From NCBI RefSeq assembly GCF_005404945.1, contig NZ_BJDG01000002.1:114727-178726 (forward strand): 64,000 nt of DNA, in the 5' to 3' direction. Source of the DNA: Lactiplantibacillus pingfangensis. GTDB lineage: Bacteria; Bacillota; Bacilli; Lactobacillales; Lactobacillaceae. A model generated the notes under the pieces. The model searched no databases and had not been told where the DNA came from. It saw only the letters and a list, made by a program, of their open reading frames with translations. This document shows positions 42,705 to 52,113 of the stretch, in pieces. Position 1 is the stretch's first letter; the number at the start of each line of letters is the position of its first letter. The translations under genes and the position numbers were made by a program.

Positions 42705-43715
42705 ATGGAAAAACAAACAGTTACGATTTATGACGTGGCGCGTGAAGCGGCGGTTTCAATGGCTACGGTTTCACGGGTCGTTAATGGCAATCCAAATGTG
42801 AAGCCAGCGACACGTAAAAAGGTGCTGGCAGTGATCGAACGACTCGATTATCGGCCAAATGCCGTTGCACGGGGGCTTGCTAGCAAGCGTTCGACGACGG
42901 TTGGGGTTATTATTCCCGATGTCACTAACATTTACTTTGCTTCTTTAGCACGTGGGATTGATGATATTGCGATGATGTACAAGTATAACATCATTTTAAC
43001 CAATTCCGATGATGCCGGCGAACAAGAAGTCAATGTTTTGAATACCTTGATGGCAAAACAAGTAGATGGGGTCATTTTCATGGGTAACCATATTGATGAC
43101 AAGCTACGGGCCGAATTCAAACGCGCCAAGGCACCAGTTGTTTTAGCTGGGACAGTTGACCCACAAGGCGATACACCAAGTGTCAATATTGATTACGCCG
43201 CCGCTGTCGAAGAATCGGTCACCAACTTGATTCAACGTGGACACAAGAAGATTGCTTTGGCACTCGGACCGTTGTCGCAATCAATCAATGCGGAATACCG
43301 CTTGACCGGCTACAAACGGGCCTTGAACAAAGCCAAGCTGCCATACGATGACAAGCTGATTTATGAAGCTGGTTATTCATATGATGCTGGGACGAAGTTA
43401 CAACCGGTTATCGCCGACAGTGGCGCAACCGCAGTCTTTGTTGGTGATGATGAAATGGCCGCCGGAATTATTAATGCCAGCATTGAATCTGGCGTGAGTG
43501 TTCCTGACGACTTAGAAGTGATTACGAGCAATGATACGATTGTGACTCAAATTACGCGGCCATCAATCACGTCAATCACACAACCATTGTATGATATTGG
43601 TGCGGTTGCCATGCGGATGTTGACGAAGTTAATGAACGACAAAGAATTAGATGAAAAGACTGTGACATTACCTTATGGGATTGCCCGGCGCGCGTCGACA
43701 AAATCGGCTGAATAG
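42705..43715 (+). CDS. ccpA: Catabolite control protein A
   Basis: A 336-residue LacI/GalR regulator. The HTH is VTIYDVAREAAVSMATVSRVVNGNPNVKPATRKKV (residues 5-39), with the hinge helix at RPNAVARGLASKRSTTVGVIIPD. The periplasmic-binding-like core follows, and the corepressor region (QSINAEYRLTGYKRAL) is of the CcpA type that binds HPr-Ser-P. It is the global carbon catabolite regulator. The divergent pepQ and upstream cre sites support CcpA rather than another LacI member. Confidence 0.96.
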   Translation: MEKQTVTIYDVAREAAVSMATVSRVVNGNPNVKPATRKKVLAVIERLDYRPNAVARGLASKRSTTVGVIIPDVTNIYFASLARGIDDIAMMYKYNIILTNSDDAGEQEVNVLNTLMAKQVDGVIFMGNHIDDKLRAEFKRAKAPVVLAGTVDPQGDTPSVNIDYAAAVEESVTNLIQRGHKKIALALGPLSQSINAEYRLTGYKRALNKAKLPYDDKLIYEAGYSYDAGTKLQPVIADSGATAVFVGDDEMAAGIINASIESGVSVPDDLEVITSNDTIVTQITRPSITSITQPLYDIGAVAMRMLTKLMNDKELDEKTVTLPYGIARRASTKSAE

Positions 43716-43741
43716 GCTGGTTAGTGAGATTGCGTTATACT

Positions 43742-43772
43742 AAGCTCAGGACTTCGGTTCTGGGCTTTTTCT
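43742..43772 (+). terminator. Terminator of ccpA
   Basis: AGCTCAGGAC pairs with GTTCTGGGCT around a TTCG tetraloop, followed by TTTTT. Confidence 0.88.
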
Positions 43773-43877
43773 GTTGCCAGCGATTTTTGGTCGGCTGAAT
43801 TCGTCGTGACCAAGTATAAGCAAGCGTGTTGCGACAAGCAGAAATTTTCAGAGCCAAGAGAGGAATGAGACACCGAA

Positions 43878-44738
43878 ATGTTAACTTTACCTAAGCGACC
43901 GGGAATCGTACAACTGGGCTTGAAGGCGTCGGCTGAGCCGGCACAGTTGATGGACCGATTAAGATATCGGCCGACAACGTTTGAATTCTTTACGAGTGCA
44001 GCTGATTTTGAACCCGAGGCGTTTAACCGCTTGAAAACGGCGATTACGTTTGTCAAAACAGCTGTAACCACTGATGTAATCGTACATCATCCAATGAGCT
44101 ATCAGGGGGTCCATTTGGATCAATTATTAGACCCTAACCGGCAACCTGAAGCCTATCAATTTTTACAGCAGTCAACCGCGCAGTTACTTGATTTAGTCAC
44201 GGCGACGGATTGCCAGTTATTGGTCCACGGTGGCTACGGCGGCAGTGAAAGCTCAGCGCTCGTGCAAGAATATGCGTCATTAGCAGAAGCTCGTGACGTC
44301 GTCTTTGCCCGCTTGGACAATTTGGTGCAGCAGGGTAGTGGTCATGTCATGATTGAAAATGGCATCACAGCCAGCTTTATGTATGGTGATCCGCAATTGG
44401 ATGAGCTAATCATCCAACATCAGTTGCCACTGGTTTGTGATTTGAGTCATGTCTTTATTGGACTCAAAGGAAATATGGCCCTGACGATGCTCTCGCTGAA
44501 ACGCTTAAAGCCATTGATTCGTCACTATCACCTCGTTGACTCACTCGGTCAAAAGCATGACAGTCTGCCACTGGGAGCAGGGCTGATTGATTGGCAACAA
44601 GTTTTGCCCGCACTGAATTCGACTGCCAGCATGATTTATGAGGTGCCAGACGCTACGGATGCGACTTGTGCGAATATGTTGGCCAGTTATCATTATTTGC
44701 GAAATTTGGAAGTTAAAACGTTAGAAAGTCACGTATAG
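43878..44738 (+). CDS. Sugar-phosphate isomerase/epimerase-like TIM-barrel protein
   Basis: A 286-residue protein resembling the xylose isomerase-like (AP endonuclease 2) fold: VIVHHPMSYQGVHLDQ, LLVHGGYGGSES, VMIENGITASFMYGD, LPLVCDLSHVFIGLKGN and IRHYHLVDSLGQKHDSLPLGAGLIDW. The His, Glu and Asp residues in those blocks match the metal sites of the family. No substrate can be named. ATG 43878 follows AGAGAGGAATGAG (43857-43869). It is a single gene between ccpA and yebC. Confidence 0.75.
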   Translation: MLTLPKRPGIVQLGLKASAEPAQLMDRLRYRPTTFEFFTSAADFEPEAFNRLKTAITFVKTAVTTDVIVHHPMSYQGVHLDQLLDPNRQPEAYQFLQQSTAQLLDLVTATDCQLLVHGGYGGSESSALVQEYASLAEARDVVFARLDNLVQQGSGHVMIENGITASFMYGDPQLDELIIQHQLPLVCDLSHVFIGLKGNMALTMLSLKRLKPLIRHYHLVDSLGQKHDSLPLGAGLIDWQQVLPALNSTASMIYEVPDATDATCANMLASYHYLRNLEVKTLESHV

Positions 44739-44753
44739 CTGTTTTTAGGCAAA

Positions 44754-44798
44754 TAAAAAGTGATTAAGCCCTCGGCAAGAGGTCTTAATCACTTTTTT
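44754..44798. terminator. Bidirectional terminator
   Basis: AAAAAGTGATTAAG-CCTC pairs with GAGG-CTTAATCACTTTTT, serving both the TIM-barrel gene (plus) and yebC (minus). Confidence 0.92.
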
Positions 44799-44806
44799 AG
44801 ATCATG

Positions 44807-45544
44807 CTAGTCTTCATCAGGGAAGTTAGCGGCTTCGTAAACATCTGAAACGTCGTCGTTATCTTCAAGTTCTTCTAACATATGTTGTAATTTTTCAAGC
44901 TTATCGGCTGGGACATCAGTTAAAGTCTCAGGGATCATGGTTAATTCGGCGCTTTCCAAATTGTAACCTTTGGCTTGTAAAGCATCACGAACTTGTGCTA
45001 ACTGCTTAGGATCCGTATAAATTTCGAAGGCTTCATCGCTGGCTTGTAAATCATCGCCACCAGCGTCTAAAACATCCATCATCATCGTATCTTCATCAGT
45101 GTCCATGTCGTCGGTCCGAACAATCACAATATAACCTTTACGATCAAACATGTAACTAACGGCACCAGTCGCAGCCAACGCACCACCATGATGGGTGAAA
45201 GCTGAACGAACAGCGGCAGCAGTCCGATTCTTGTTGTCTGTCAACGCGTGAACTAGAACAGCGATACCACCAGGGCCGTAACCTTCGTAAGTCACTTCTT
45301 CGTAGTTCGCAGCATCGGAGCCACTACCTTTAGCAACTGCTCGTTTGATGTTATCTTTAGGCATGTTGGCAGCCTTAGCCTTGTCCATGATTAACCGCAG
45401 ATTCGAGTTAGAATCAGGATCAGGACCCCCGGCCTTTACAGCCATAAATAATTCACGAGAGATTTTTTGGAAAATCTTCCCACGTTTTGCATCTTGAGCG
45501 TTCTTACGCCCTTGGATGTTATGCCATTTACTATGTCCTGACAT
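44807..45544 (-). CDS. yebC: YebC/PmpR family (TACO1-like) regulatory protein
   Basis: A 245-residue protein beginning [32 protein letters not shown], the family hallmark, with [20 protein letters not shown] and an acidic C-terminus ([23 protein letters not shown]). Family members act as DNA-binding regulators in some bacteria, while recent work on YebC types points to a role in translation of proline stretches; which applies here cannot be judged. It has its own promoter at 45599-45627. Confidence 0.94.
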   Translation of the reverse strand: MSGHSKWHNIQGRKNAQDAKRGKIFQKISRELFMAVKAGGPDPDSNSNLRLIMDKAKAANMPKDNIKRAVAKGSGSDAANYEEVTYEGYGPGGIAVLVHALTDNKNRTAAAVRSAFTHHGGALAATGAVSYMFDRKGYIVIVRTDDMDTDEDTMMMDVLDAGGDDLQASDEAFEIYTDPKQLAQVRDALQAKGYNLESAELTMIPETLTDVPADKLEKLQHMLEELEDNDDVSDVYEAANFPDED

Positions 45545-45598
45545 GTGTGACTCCTTCTTTCTTTATTTATCAAATTTATGTTTAAACATACGGTTAGT

Positions 45599-45627
45599 AT
45601 CATAACAAATTGAGACGTTAATTTCAA
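45599..45627 (-). promoter_or_regulatory. Promoter of yebC
   Basis: On the minus strand TTGAAA (45622-45627) and TATGAT (45599-45604) are 17 bases apart, 55 bases upstream of the yebC start with its AAGGAGT site. Confidence 0.75.
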
Positions 45628-46007
45628 GGATTAGTCTTGTCGGTTCGGGATTTGAGAACGGTATCAAAATTGCCCCCAGTACTATCCTGAATTGCGTGCA
45701 TACATGTCTGAAATGTGCGTGCTACTGCAAAGCTTGTTTTGGTGAGTGCTTATGTGACCGTGTTATTTGAAATAGGTTATGGCTGAAAGCAATCACTGAG
45801 TGCCTCAACTAAAAAGTAACATGATTGTAATCTGCCGGATTGCAGGTGCTTAGATTGCTTGTGACTGCTTTATTTGGCCCCACTTATTGGGCTGGATTAG
45901 GGGGTTAACCGTTCTTGTTGCTTAACACATTTAATGATAGAATCATGATTGAATTATGTGTGAACGATTTAATGTGGAAAAATATCTTTATACGGGGAGT
46001 ATGTCAA
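45628..46007. other. Upstream region of the muropeptidase gene
   Basis: 380 bases without a gene. The frame of the muropeptidase is open back to 45915, but that part has no ribosome site or secretion signal. I see no clear promoter. The GGGGAG site (45994-45999) is the ribosome site of the next gene. Confidence 0.5.
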
Positions 46008-48488
46008 ATGAACGCTTTACATAAAAAAAGGCTTAATCAAGTTTGCCTGTCAACGTTAGCCTTGGTTACCTTGAGTTTAGTACAGGTCCATCAAGCTAAA
46101 GCCGATACGGTGGGGACACCCGCGGCAGATCAAACAACCGTTGCGCAAAAGGTGTCAGCAACACCGCAGTCAAAAGCCGCAACCATTTCAACTACTACGG
46201 CTGGCGCTGCTGGTGTAACTGCGGGGGCCGACAAAAAAGTCGTAACTGGGACGAGTAGCCAAAGTGCTGGATCAACTAGTGGAGCTACAGCCAAAACCGC
46301 TGTTGAACCTGCTGCCGCGGTGTCTAGTGAGTCCTCGTCAGCTGCAAGTCAAGCAGCTACTGTGACGAAAGATCAAACTGCCACACAAAAGGATCAAACT
46401 ACTACACAAACTGAAACCGATTCAAACAGCAGCAGTACGACTACAACACCAACTAATACTAATCCGACGACTGAGGCTGGCTCTGATACCAGTTCGCAGA
46501 ATCAGTCAGATGTTAATTCGGAAACTGATCCTACCAAGACAGTGGATACCGGTACGGACACAAGTACTGCGGTCACACCAGCTCAAAAAACGGTTGAAGA
46601 GAAGAACGGTCAATCTTATTTGTATGATTCACAGACACAACAGTATGTGACTGGTTTCTATACTAATGACAGTAAACAGACTTATTACTATGATCCAACC
46701 ACTTCCGCGATGGTCAAAGGCCAGCGTCAAATTGACAACGACTGGTATCGTTTTGATTTAACGACTGGTGTGATGCAAACAGGCTTTGAGTATATTAGTG
46801 AAGATCCTAAAACTGTCTACTATAATGATGCTGGTAAAATGCAGTATGGCCAACAAACCATCGACGGTCAGAACTATTTGTTCAACCTGGGTACTGGTGC
46901 GATGGAAACTGGGATACAATACGTTGATGCGACCAAAACAACGTATTATTATGCCGATAATGGTCAAATGCAAACTGGTGAGCACCAAGTTGATGGTTAC
47001 TGGTATTTATTTGATACCACAACCGGCGCCATGAAGACGGGTTTTCAATACCTTTCAGCTGGTGACAAAACTGTCTACTATAATACTAAAGGTCAAATGC
47101 AATACGGTGAACAACAAATAGATGGTTACTGGTATTTGTTTGACTATCACTATGGTGCGCGTCAAACTGGCTTCCAGTATCTCGCCAATGGTGATAAGAC
47201 CGTTTATTATAATGGTAATGGTCAGATGCAATACGGTGAACAAGCTATCGACGGTCACTGGTATTTATTTGATAACCGCTATGGTGCGCGTCAAACTGGC
47301 TTCCAGTATTTAGCAGATGGGAATAAGACCGTTTATTATAATGTCGACGGTCAGATGCAATACGGTGAGCAGCAGATTAACGGCTACTGGTATTTATTTG
47401 ATAATCGTTATGGTGCCCGTCAGACTGGTTTCCAGTATCTAGCAAATGGGAATAAGACCGTCTATTATAATGGTAATGGTCAAATGCAGTATGGTGAACA
47501 ATATATCAATGGTTATTGGTACTTATTTGATAATCGTTATGGGGCTCGCCAAACCGGTTTCCACTATTTGTCAAACGGGAATAAGACCGTCTATTATAAC
47601 GGCAATGGTCAAATGCAGTACGGCGAACAATATATCGACGGTTATTGGTATTTATTTGATAACCGTTATGGTGCCCGTCAAACTGGTTTCCATTATTTAT
47701 CAAACGGGAATAAGACCGTTTATTATAATGGCAATGGTCAGATGCAATATGGTGAGCAACAAATTGGTGGTCACTGGTATTTATTTGACAATCATTATGG
47801 TGCCCGTCAAACTGGTTTCCATTATTTATCAAACGGGAATAAGACCGTTTATTACGATGGCAATGGTCAGATGCAATACGGCTGGTTACAAATGAATCGG
47901 CATCGTTATTACTTTGATACGACTACTGGCAAGATGGCAACTGGTGGCACTTACATTAATGGCTCATACTACAGCTTTGGTAGTGACGGTGTTCAGAATA
48001 GTTTCACCGATCGGGTCGTCAGTTGGTTCACTAGCCGTAAGGGCACCATCACGTATTCTATGATGGGGTCACGGAGCGGTAGTGATGGTACGGCTGATTG
48101 TTCTGGTGCCATGACACAAGCAATTTGGAAGGCTGGTGCAAGTTATCCAACCTCACTGAACTGGGGCGGTTACAACACCGTATCTATTCGGCCATGGTTA
48201 ACTAGCAACGGCTACTACAATGTCACCAATGGGACGGCGTCATCCGCGAAGTACTATTCACCACAATATGGGGATGTCATCGTCTGGGGTGATGGTCTTG
48301 GTGCCGCTGGTCACGTCATGGTCGTTTCAAATGGTAGTGGCAGCAATGCCAGTGTCATTTCAGTTTGTGGCTACAACGACGATGCTTATCATCAAGCCAT
48401 TCAAGAATTTAATTATAACTGGTACTACGGTTATGACGATAATCCAAGCTTCCATGTTTATCGGTTAAATAATATTTATAGAGGTTAA
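46008..48488 (+). CDS. Secreted muropeptidase with ten cell-wall-binding repeats and a C-terminal Amidase_5/NlpC-P60-like domain
   Basis: An 826-residue exported protein. Residues 1-33 (NALHKKRLNQVCLSTLALVTLSLVQVHQAKAD) form a signal peptide cut after AKA. Residues 34-190 are low-complexity Thr, Ser, Ala and Gln, probably glycosylated. Ten exact 43-residue units (about 215-644) of the YG/choline-binding type follow, with TGFQYL, TVYYN, GQMQYGEQ and GYWYLFD blocks. The catalytic part (about 660-826) has DGTADCSGAMTQAIW with the active Cys and AAGHVMVVSNG with the His, as in phage-type peptidoglycan hydrolases. It likely cleaves muropeptides in daughter cell separation; the wall ligand is unknown. 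Confidence 0.88.
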   Translation: MNALHKKRLNQVCLSTLALVTLSLVQVHQAKADTVGTPAADQTTVAQKVSATPQSKAATISTTTAGAAGVTAGADKKVVTGTSSQSAGSTSGATAKTAVEPAAAVSSESSSAASQAATVTKDQTATQKDQTTTQTETDSNSSSTTTTPTNTNPTTEAGSDTSSQNQSDVNSETDPTKTVDTGTDTSTAVTPAQKTVEEKNGQSYLYDSQTQQYVTGFYTNDSKQTYYYDPTTSAMVKGQRQIDNDWYRFDLTTGVMQTGFEYISEDPKTVYYNDAGKMQYGQQTIDGQNYLFNLGTGAMETGIQYVDATKTTYYYADNGQMQTGEHQVDGYWYLFDTTTGAMKTGFQYLSAGDKTVYYNTKGQMQYGEQQIDGYWYLFDYHYGARQTGFQYLANGDKTVYYNGNGQMQYGEQAIDGHWYLFDNRYGARQTGFQYLADGNKTVYYNVDGQMQYGEQQINGYWYLFDNRYGARQTGFQYLANGNKTVYYNGNGQMQYGEQYINGYWYLFDNRYGARQTGFHYLSNGNKTVYYNGNGQMQYGEQYIDGYWYLFDNRYGARQTGFHYLSNGNKTVYYNGNGQMQYGEQQIGGHWYLFDNHYGARQTGFHYLSNGNKTVYYDGNGQMQYGWLQMNRHRYYFDTTTGKMATGGTYINGSYYSFGSDGVQNSFTDRVVSWFTSRKGTITYSMMGSRSGSDGTADCSGAMTQAIWKAGASYPTSLNWGGYNTVSIRPWLTSNGYYNVTNGTASSAKYYSPQYGDVIVWGDGLGAAGHVMVVSNGSGSNASVISVCGYNDDAYHQAIQEFNYNWYYGYDDNPSFHVYRLNNIYRG
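46650..47939 (+). repeat. Ten tandem 129-bp repeats coding for wall-binding units
   Basis: Units start at 46650, 46779, 46908, 47037, 47166, 47295, 47424, 47553, 47682 and 47811, each exactly 129 bases after the last, so the phase never slips. The first three are divergent and the last six or seven nearly identical, which suggests recent expansion by unequal recombination at the 3' side. Confidence 0.93.
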
Positions 48489-48495
48489 TCAGGTT

Positions 48496-48535
48496 TAAAG
48501 ACCGCCATTCTGAGACTAGAATGACGGTCTTTTTG
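48496..48535 (+). terminator. Terminator of the muropeptidase gene
   Basis: AAAGACCG-CATTCT pairs with AGAATG-CGGTCTTT, followed by a T run. Confidence 0.9.
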
Positions 48536-48659
48536 ACTAATCAGGACTAGTGAATCCTAAAAAGGGCTTAATAAGTGGCAATAAATTTTCCGAATACTGG
48601 TGCTCTCGCGGGTGATTTGCTAAAATTAACTCAGCGCGTTTCTGAAGGGACGAATATAG

Positions 48660-49580
48660 ATGAATAAAGTGACGATTCTAGGCAGTTTAAATGTCGATAC
48701 AATTTTAAGAGTGAAGCGTTTCCCCAAGCCGGGTGAGACGCTACCTTTGATCGGTAAGAGCGTGGCCGGCGGTGGCAAGGGTGCGAACCAAGCAATTGCG
48801 GCTGCTCGTGCGGGTGCCGACACGACTTTTATTGGTAAAGTCGGACAGGACCAGGCCGGGGACTTCATGGTGACCCAACTCACAGATAGTGGCGTCAATG
48901 CGGAATTTGTCCAGCACAGTGCTGAAGCAGATACCGGCTCGGCAGTCATTATGTTAGATAGTAGTAGTGAAAATCGGATTCTGATTGATGGCGGGACGAA
49001 TCAAAAGGTTACCGCGGCGGATGTCGACTTGGCACAGACGGTGATTAGTCAAAGTGATTTCATCGTGGCTCAGTTTGAAACCCCACAAGCCGCCACGGTG
49101 CGTGCTTTCGAATTGGCGCACGCCGCCAAGCGACGGACGATTTTGAATCCAGCACCGGCCACAAAACAAGTCGCACCCGAATTATTAAAGCTGACCGACC
49201 TCATTATTCCGAATGAAACCGAAACTGAAACCCTGACTGGCATTCCGGTCACGGATGAACATGCGATGATTAAGGCGGCCGAAGCTTGTCAAGCCATGGG
49301 CGTGGCCAATGTGATCATTACGGTTGGCAGCAAGGGCGCTTTTTGGATGAGTGGACAAAATCATGGTTTTGTCCCAGCTTACAAAGTGAACGCCGTCGAT
49401 ACAACAGCCGCTGGCGATACGTTTATTGGGGCCTTGAGTTCAATTTTGAAACCTGACTTTAGTAATTTAGCGGCGGCAGTACGATTTGCCAATCGGGCGT
49501 CATCGTTAGCGGTTCAAAAATTGGGAGCCCAGCCGTCTATTCCCACGGAAGCGGCCATTCGTGCAGCCGATCGGGCCTAA
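48660..49580 (+). CDS. rbsK: Ribokinase
   Basis: A 306-residue PfkB-family kinase. The N-terminal signature is GSLNVDTILRVKRFPKPGETL, then GGGKGANQAIAAARAG, and the C-terminal catalytic signature is AVDTTAAGDTFIGAL with the Asp base. ILNPAPATKQVAPEL and IIPNETETETLTG are typical of ribokinases. It phosphorylates ribose for the pentose phosphate pathway. It stands alone between two terminators with no ribose transporter nearby, so another sugar substrate remains possible. Confidence 0.88.
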   Translation: MNKVTILGSLNVDTILRVKRFPKPGETLPLIGKSVAGGGKGANQAIAAARAGADTTFIGKVGQDQAGDFMVTQLTDSGVNAEFVQHSAEADTGSAVIMLDSSSENRILIDGGTNQKVTAADVDLAQTVISQSDFIVAQFETPQAATVRAFELAHAAKRRTILNPAPATKQVAPELLKLTDLIIPNETETETLTGIPVTDEHAMIKAAEACQAMGVANVIITVGSKGAFWMSGQNHGFVPAYKVNAVDTTAAGDTFIGALSSILKPDFSNLAAAVRFANRASSLAVQKLGAQPSIPTEAAIRAADRA

Positions 49581-49608
49581 GCAGACGTAAATAAAGTTAA
49601 AAATAATC

Positions 49609-49647
49609 AACGACTGAGTTAATTTAACCCTTAACTCGGTCGTTTTT
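49609..49647 (+). terminator. Terminator of rbsK
   Basis: ACGAC-GAGTTAA pairs with TTAACTC-GTCGT, followed by seven T. Confidence 0.9.
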
Positions 49648-49692
49648 TTGTCTTGTCTTTGCGGAGCTAATCACTGAAAGGAGCGTGAGAAG

Positions 49693-50673
49693 GTGTCAAT
49701 TGAAGCACAATTGAGTGAAATTATTCAGGTGGCCGTCGATCAACAGGCCAGTGATATTTATTGGTTGCCGACTGTCAGTAAGTATCAAATTCTCGTGCAA
49801 GCGGCAGGTGAATTGCAAACACTAATGACGATTGAGATTGCCGCGGCGCAGCAATTGATCAACCATATCAAATATCGCAGTAATATGGCCATTAGCGATC
49901 ATCGACGGCCGCAATTAGGCGCCATGTCCGTGACGGTTGCCGAAGAAGTGTTAAACTTGCGGATTTCGGCGGTTGGTGACTTCTTAGGACGTGAATCGTT
50001 GGTCGTGCGGCTATTGTACCAACCACGGCCGACACGATTACACTATCTTATTCCCTCGCAGCGGGTTAAATTGGAAAAGTTGATGTCGCAAACGGGTCTG
50101 ATTTTATTTTCAGGACCAATGGGGGCTGGTAAAACGTCCACCATGTATGATTTAGTGCGCCAAATTGACCGTCAACAGGTCGTTATGACGATTGAGGACC
50201 CGGTGGAAATCTATGAGCCTAAATTTTTGCAGCTCCAAGTCAATGCGATGGCACAAATGACCTATGGTGAGTTATTGAAGGTCGGTCTGCGGCATCATCC
50301 CGAGGTCTTCATCATTGGTGAGATTCGCGATGCGGAAACTGCCCAGATTGCGGTTCAGGCGGCCTTAAGCGGTCATTTAGTACTCAGCACCATTCATGCG
50401 CGTGGGGTCTACGGGGTGGTGCCACGATTACGACAATTGGGAATTGATGCGGAAACGTTACAACAGGCCCTGGTTGCCGTAAGTTATCAACGGTTACTCC
50501 CGCTAGTCAGTGGGAAACAAGCGGCCTATTTTGATATTGTGACTGCTCGAGAACCTTTACAGTTAGCGAATAACTCACAGATGATGACGCATGAATGGGG
50601 GCAACAACTTGAAGCACAGCACGCCTTGGGTCGCATTAGCGCTGAAACGGTGGCCCGGTTTCGCGACCACTAA
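49693..50673 (+). CDS. comGA: Competence pilus assembly ATPase ComGA
   Basis: A 326-residue type II secretion/type IV pilus ATPase. Walker A is FSGPMGAGKTSTMYDL (about residues 138-153), the Asp box is VMTIEDPVEIYEP, Walker B is PEVFIIGEIRDAETAQIAVQAALSGHLV and the His box STIHARGVYG. It powers the transformation pseudopilus. It starts at GTG 49693 behind AAAGGAGCGTGAG (49677-49689). Its 3' end overlaps comGB. The tetracysteine zinc motif found in many ATPases of this class is absent, as is common for ComGA. Confidence 0.93.
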   Translation: MSIEAQLSEIIQVAVDQQASDIYWLPTVSKYQILVQAAGELQTLMTIEIAAAQQLINHIKYRSNMAISDHRRPQLGAMSVTVAEEVLNLRISAVGDFLGRESLVVRLLYQPRPTRLHYLIPSQRVKLEKLMSQTGLILFSGPMGAGKTSTMYDLVRQIDRQQVVMTIEDPVEIYEPKFLQLQVNAMAQMTYGELLKVGLRHHPEVFIIGEIRDAETAQIAVQAALSGHLVLSTIHARGVYGVVPRLRQLGIDAETLQQALVAVSYQRLLPLVSGKQAAYFDIVTAREPLQLANNSQMMTHEWGQQLEAQHALGRISAETVARFRDH

Positions 50674-51658
50674 CCGATTAACGATCAAGTTGCAGGCAAC
50701 TTTGTTTGAAACACTGGCGGATCTCATTGATAATGGCTTTTCTTTGCGCGATGCCATGGACTTCATTGTTGATGTCCATGGCCAACAATTCAAACAGTTG
50801 TCTCCGGTCATTGGCCAGTTACAGGCTGGCGCCGGTCTGGCAACTGCTTTGCAACCGTACGTTGGCATTGACTTATATTATCAATTATTGATTGCGGAGC
50901 AGCATGGCGCTTTGACGATGACCTTGCAACAAGCGGGCCAACTCATGCGAACCAAAGCGACTCAACAGCAGCAAATTCGTCGGCTACTCCAATACCCATT
51001 AATCTTGTTGGCGCTACTCATTGGCACGCTGGTGATGGTCAAGACGGCCATTTTACCGAATTTCAATGCGACGGCAAGGGCGCCAGTACAAGCAATTTCC
51101 TGGGAGTTGGGATTAAGCAGCGCGGCGATTATTGTGCTGCTTGGCACCATTATTGTGATCGGCCATTTGAAACGCTTGCCAGCGCGCCAACGCTTTTTAT
51201 GGCTGGCACGATTGCCAATCATTGGGTCACTAGTCCGGACGTACAGTGGGTATTATTTGACGCTTAATGCGGGCATGTTGCTGGCAGGTGGACTCGAGTT
51301 ACAGGGAATTTGTGAAGTCAGCCGGCAGTTCAAAACACAGTCACTCTTGCAACAGCAGGGTGAATTTGTTGAGAACCGTTTGTTGGCGGGAGAGTCACTT
51401 GCGATGATTATTAAACATGACCGCTTGTTACCTGACGAATTGGCACTGCTTGTCGGCAAGGAGGGTCCCACCGAACAGCTGAGTCAGGAAATGATTTATT
51501 TCGCGATGATGCAATATCGCCGGCTAGTGCGTGATCTGAATCGGTTGATCAGTTGGATTCAACCGCTGATGTTCATGGTGATTGCCCTCGTCATTGTTGG
51601 TACTTATTTAAATATGCTATTACCGATGTATAACTCGATGGGAGAGATTTTAAAATGA
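50609..51658 (+). CDS. comGB: Competence pilus platform protein ComGB
   Basis: A 349-residue inner-membrane protein of the GspF/PilC family with two GspF domains (around residues 20-140 and 225-345): TLFETLADLIDNGFSLRDAMDFI in the first, YYLTLNAGMLLAGGLELQGICEVSR in the second. Three hydrophobic segments are visible (LILLALLIGTLVMV; AAIIVLLGTIIVIG; PLMFMVIALVIVGTYLNMLL). The start is set at TTG 50609 because of GGGGG at 50596-50600; ATG 50591 is the alternative. It ends in ATGA shared with the next pilin gene, which is comGF-like and not comGC. Confidence 0.88.
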   Translation: MKHSTPWVALALKRWPGFATTNRLTIKLQATLFETLADLIDNGFSLRDAMDFIVDVHGQQFKQLSPVIGQLQAGAGLATALQPYVGIDLYYQLLIAEQHGALTMTLQQAGQLMRTKATQQQQIRRLLQYPLILLALLIGTLVMVKTAILPNFNATARAPVQAISWELGLSSAAIIVLLGTIIVIGHLKRLPARQRFLWLARLPIIGSLVRTYSGYYLTLNAGMLLAGGLELQGICEVSRQFKTQSLLQQQGEFVENRLLAGESLAMIIKHDRLLPDELALLVGKEGPTEQLSQEMIYFAMMQYRRLVRDLNRLISWIQPLMFMVIALVIVGTYLNMLLPMYNSMGEILK

Positions 51659-52113
51659 AAAAACTGAAACGGGTCTTATTGAAATCAACGGCGCCACGTA
51701 AAGGGTTCACTTTAATTGAAGTGGTATTGGCTCTGAGTATTTTACTGATTGTGGGTCACGTCATGTTGCGCGGACAGCGTCAATTTCTTGCCGATGCTCA
51801 GCGCCCTATTCCGGCAGTTCAATGGTATCTAATGCTGCATGAATTAGAAAATCCGGCACATGGGTTCACAGTTGTAAAATCCAAAGAACGCTCGATTGCA
51901 CTCAAGGCGGCCAATGGTAAGTTGTATTTGCTCGTGTGGGCGCCTAAAACTGACCGACACATTAAGTTGATTGGACCAGGAGGGGGCCGGATTTTCCTCA
52001 TGAATCAGGTCAAAACGTTTAGCTATCAATATGACCAACAATTGTTACAAATCACGAATGATGCAGGCGAAGCTTTTAAGGCGCGACTATTATTACCACG
52101 GGTGACCGGGTGA
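51655..52113 (+). CDS. comGF: ComGF-like minor pseudopilin
   Basis: A 152-residue pseudopilin. The type IV pilin processing site is KGFTLIEVVLALSILLIVGHVML (residues 17-39) with the conserved Glu at position 5 after cleavage. The remainder (WYLMLHELENPAHGFTVV, then MNQVKTFSYQYDQQLLQI) matches ComGF rather than the short ComGC. It starts in ATGA with comGB. In other lactobacilli comGC, comGD and comGE lie between comGB and comGF; they are absent here. The unusually long, basic leader (16 residues) may derive from a deletion junction. Confidence 0.8.
   Translation: MKKLKRVLLKSTAPRKGFTLIEVVLALSILLIVGHVMLRGQRQFLADAQRPIPAVQWYLMLHELENPAHGFTVVKSKERSIALKAANGKLYLLVWAPKTDRHIKLIGPGGGRIFLMNQVKTFSYQYDQQLLQITNDAGEAFKARLLLPRVTG

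Noticed and set aside
47506..47832. Open frame on the minus strand inside the muropeptidase repeats
   Set aside because: It is a shadow of the 129-bp repeat and repeats with the same period; no ribosome site or family match.
46650..47939. Regularly spaced repeats that might suggest a CRISPR-like array
   Set aside because: The period is 129 bp, the repeats are in frame and code for YG-type wall-binding units; there are no unique spacers and no cas genes.
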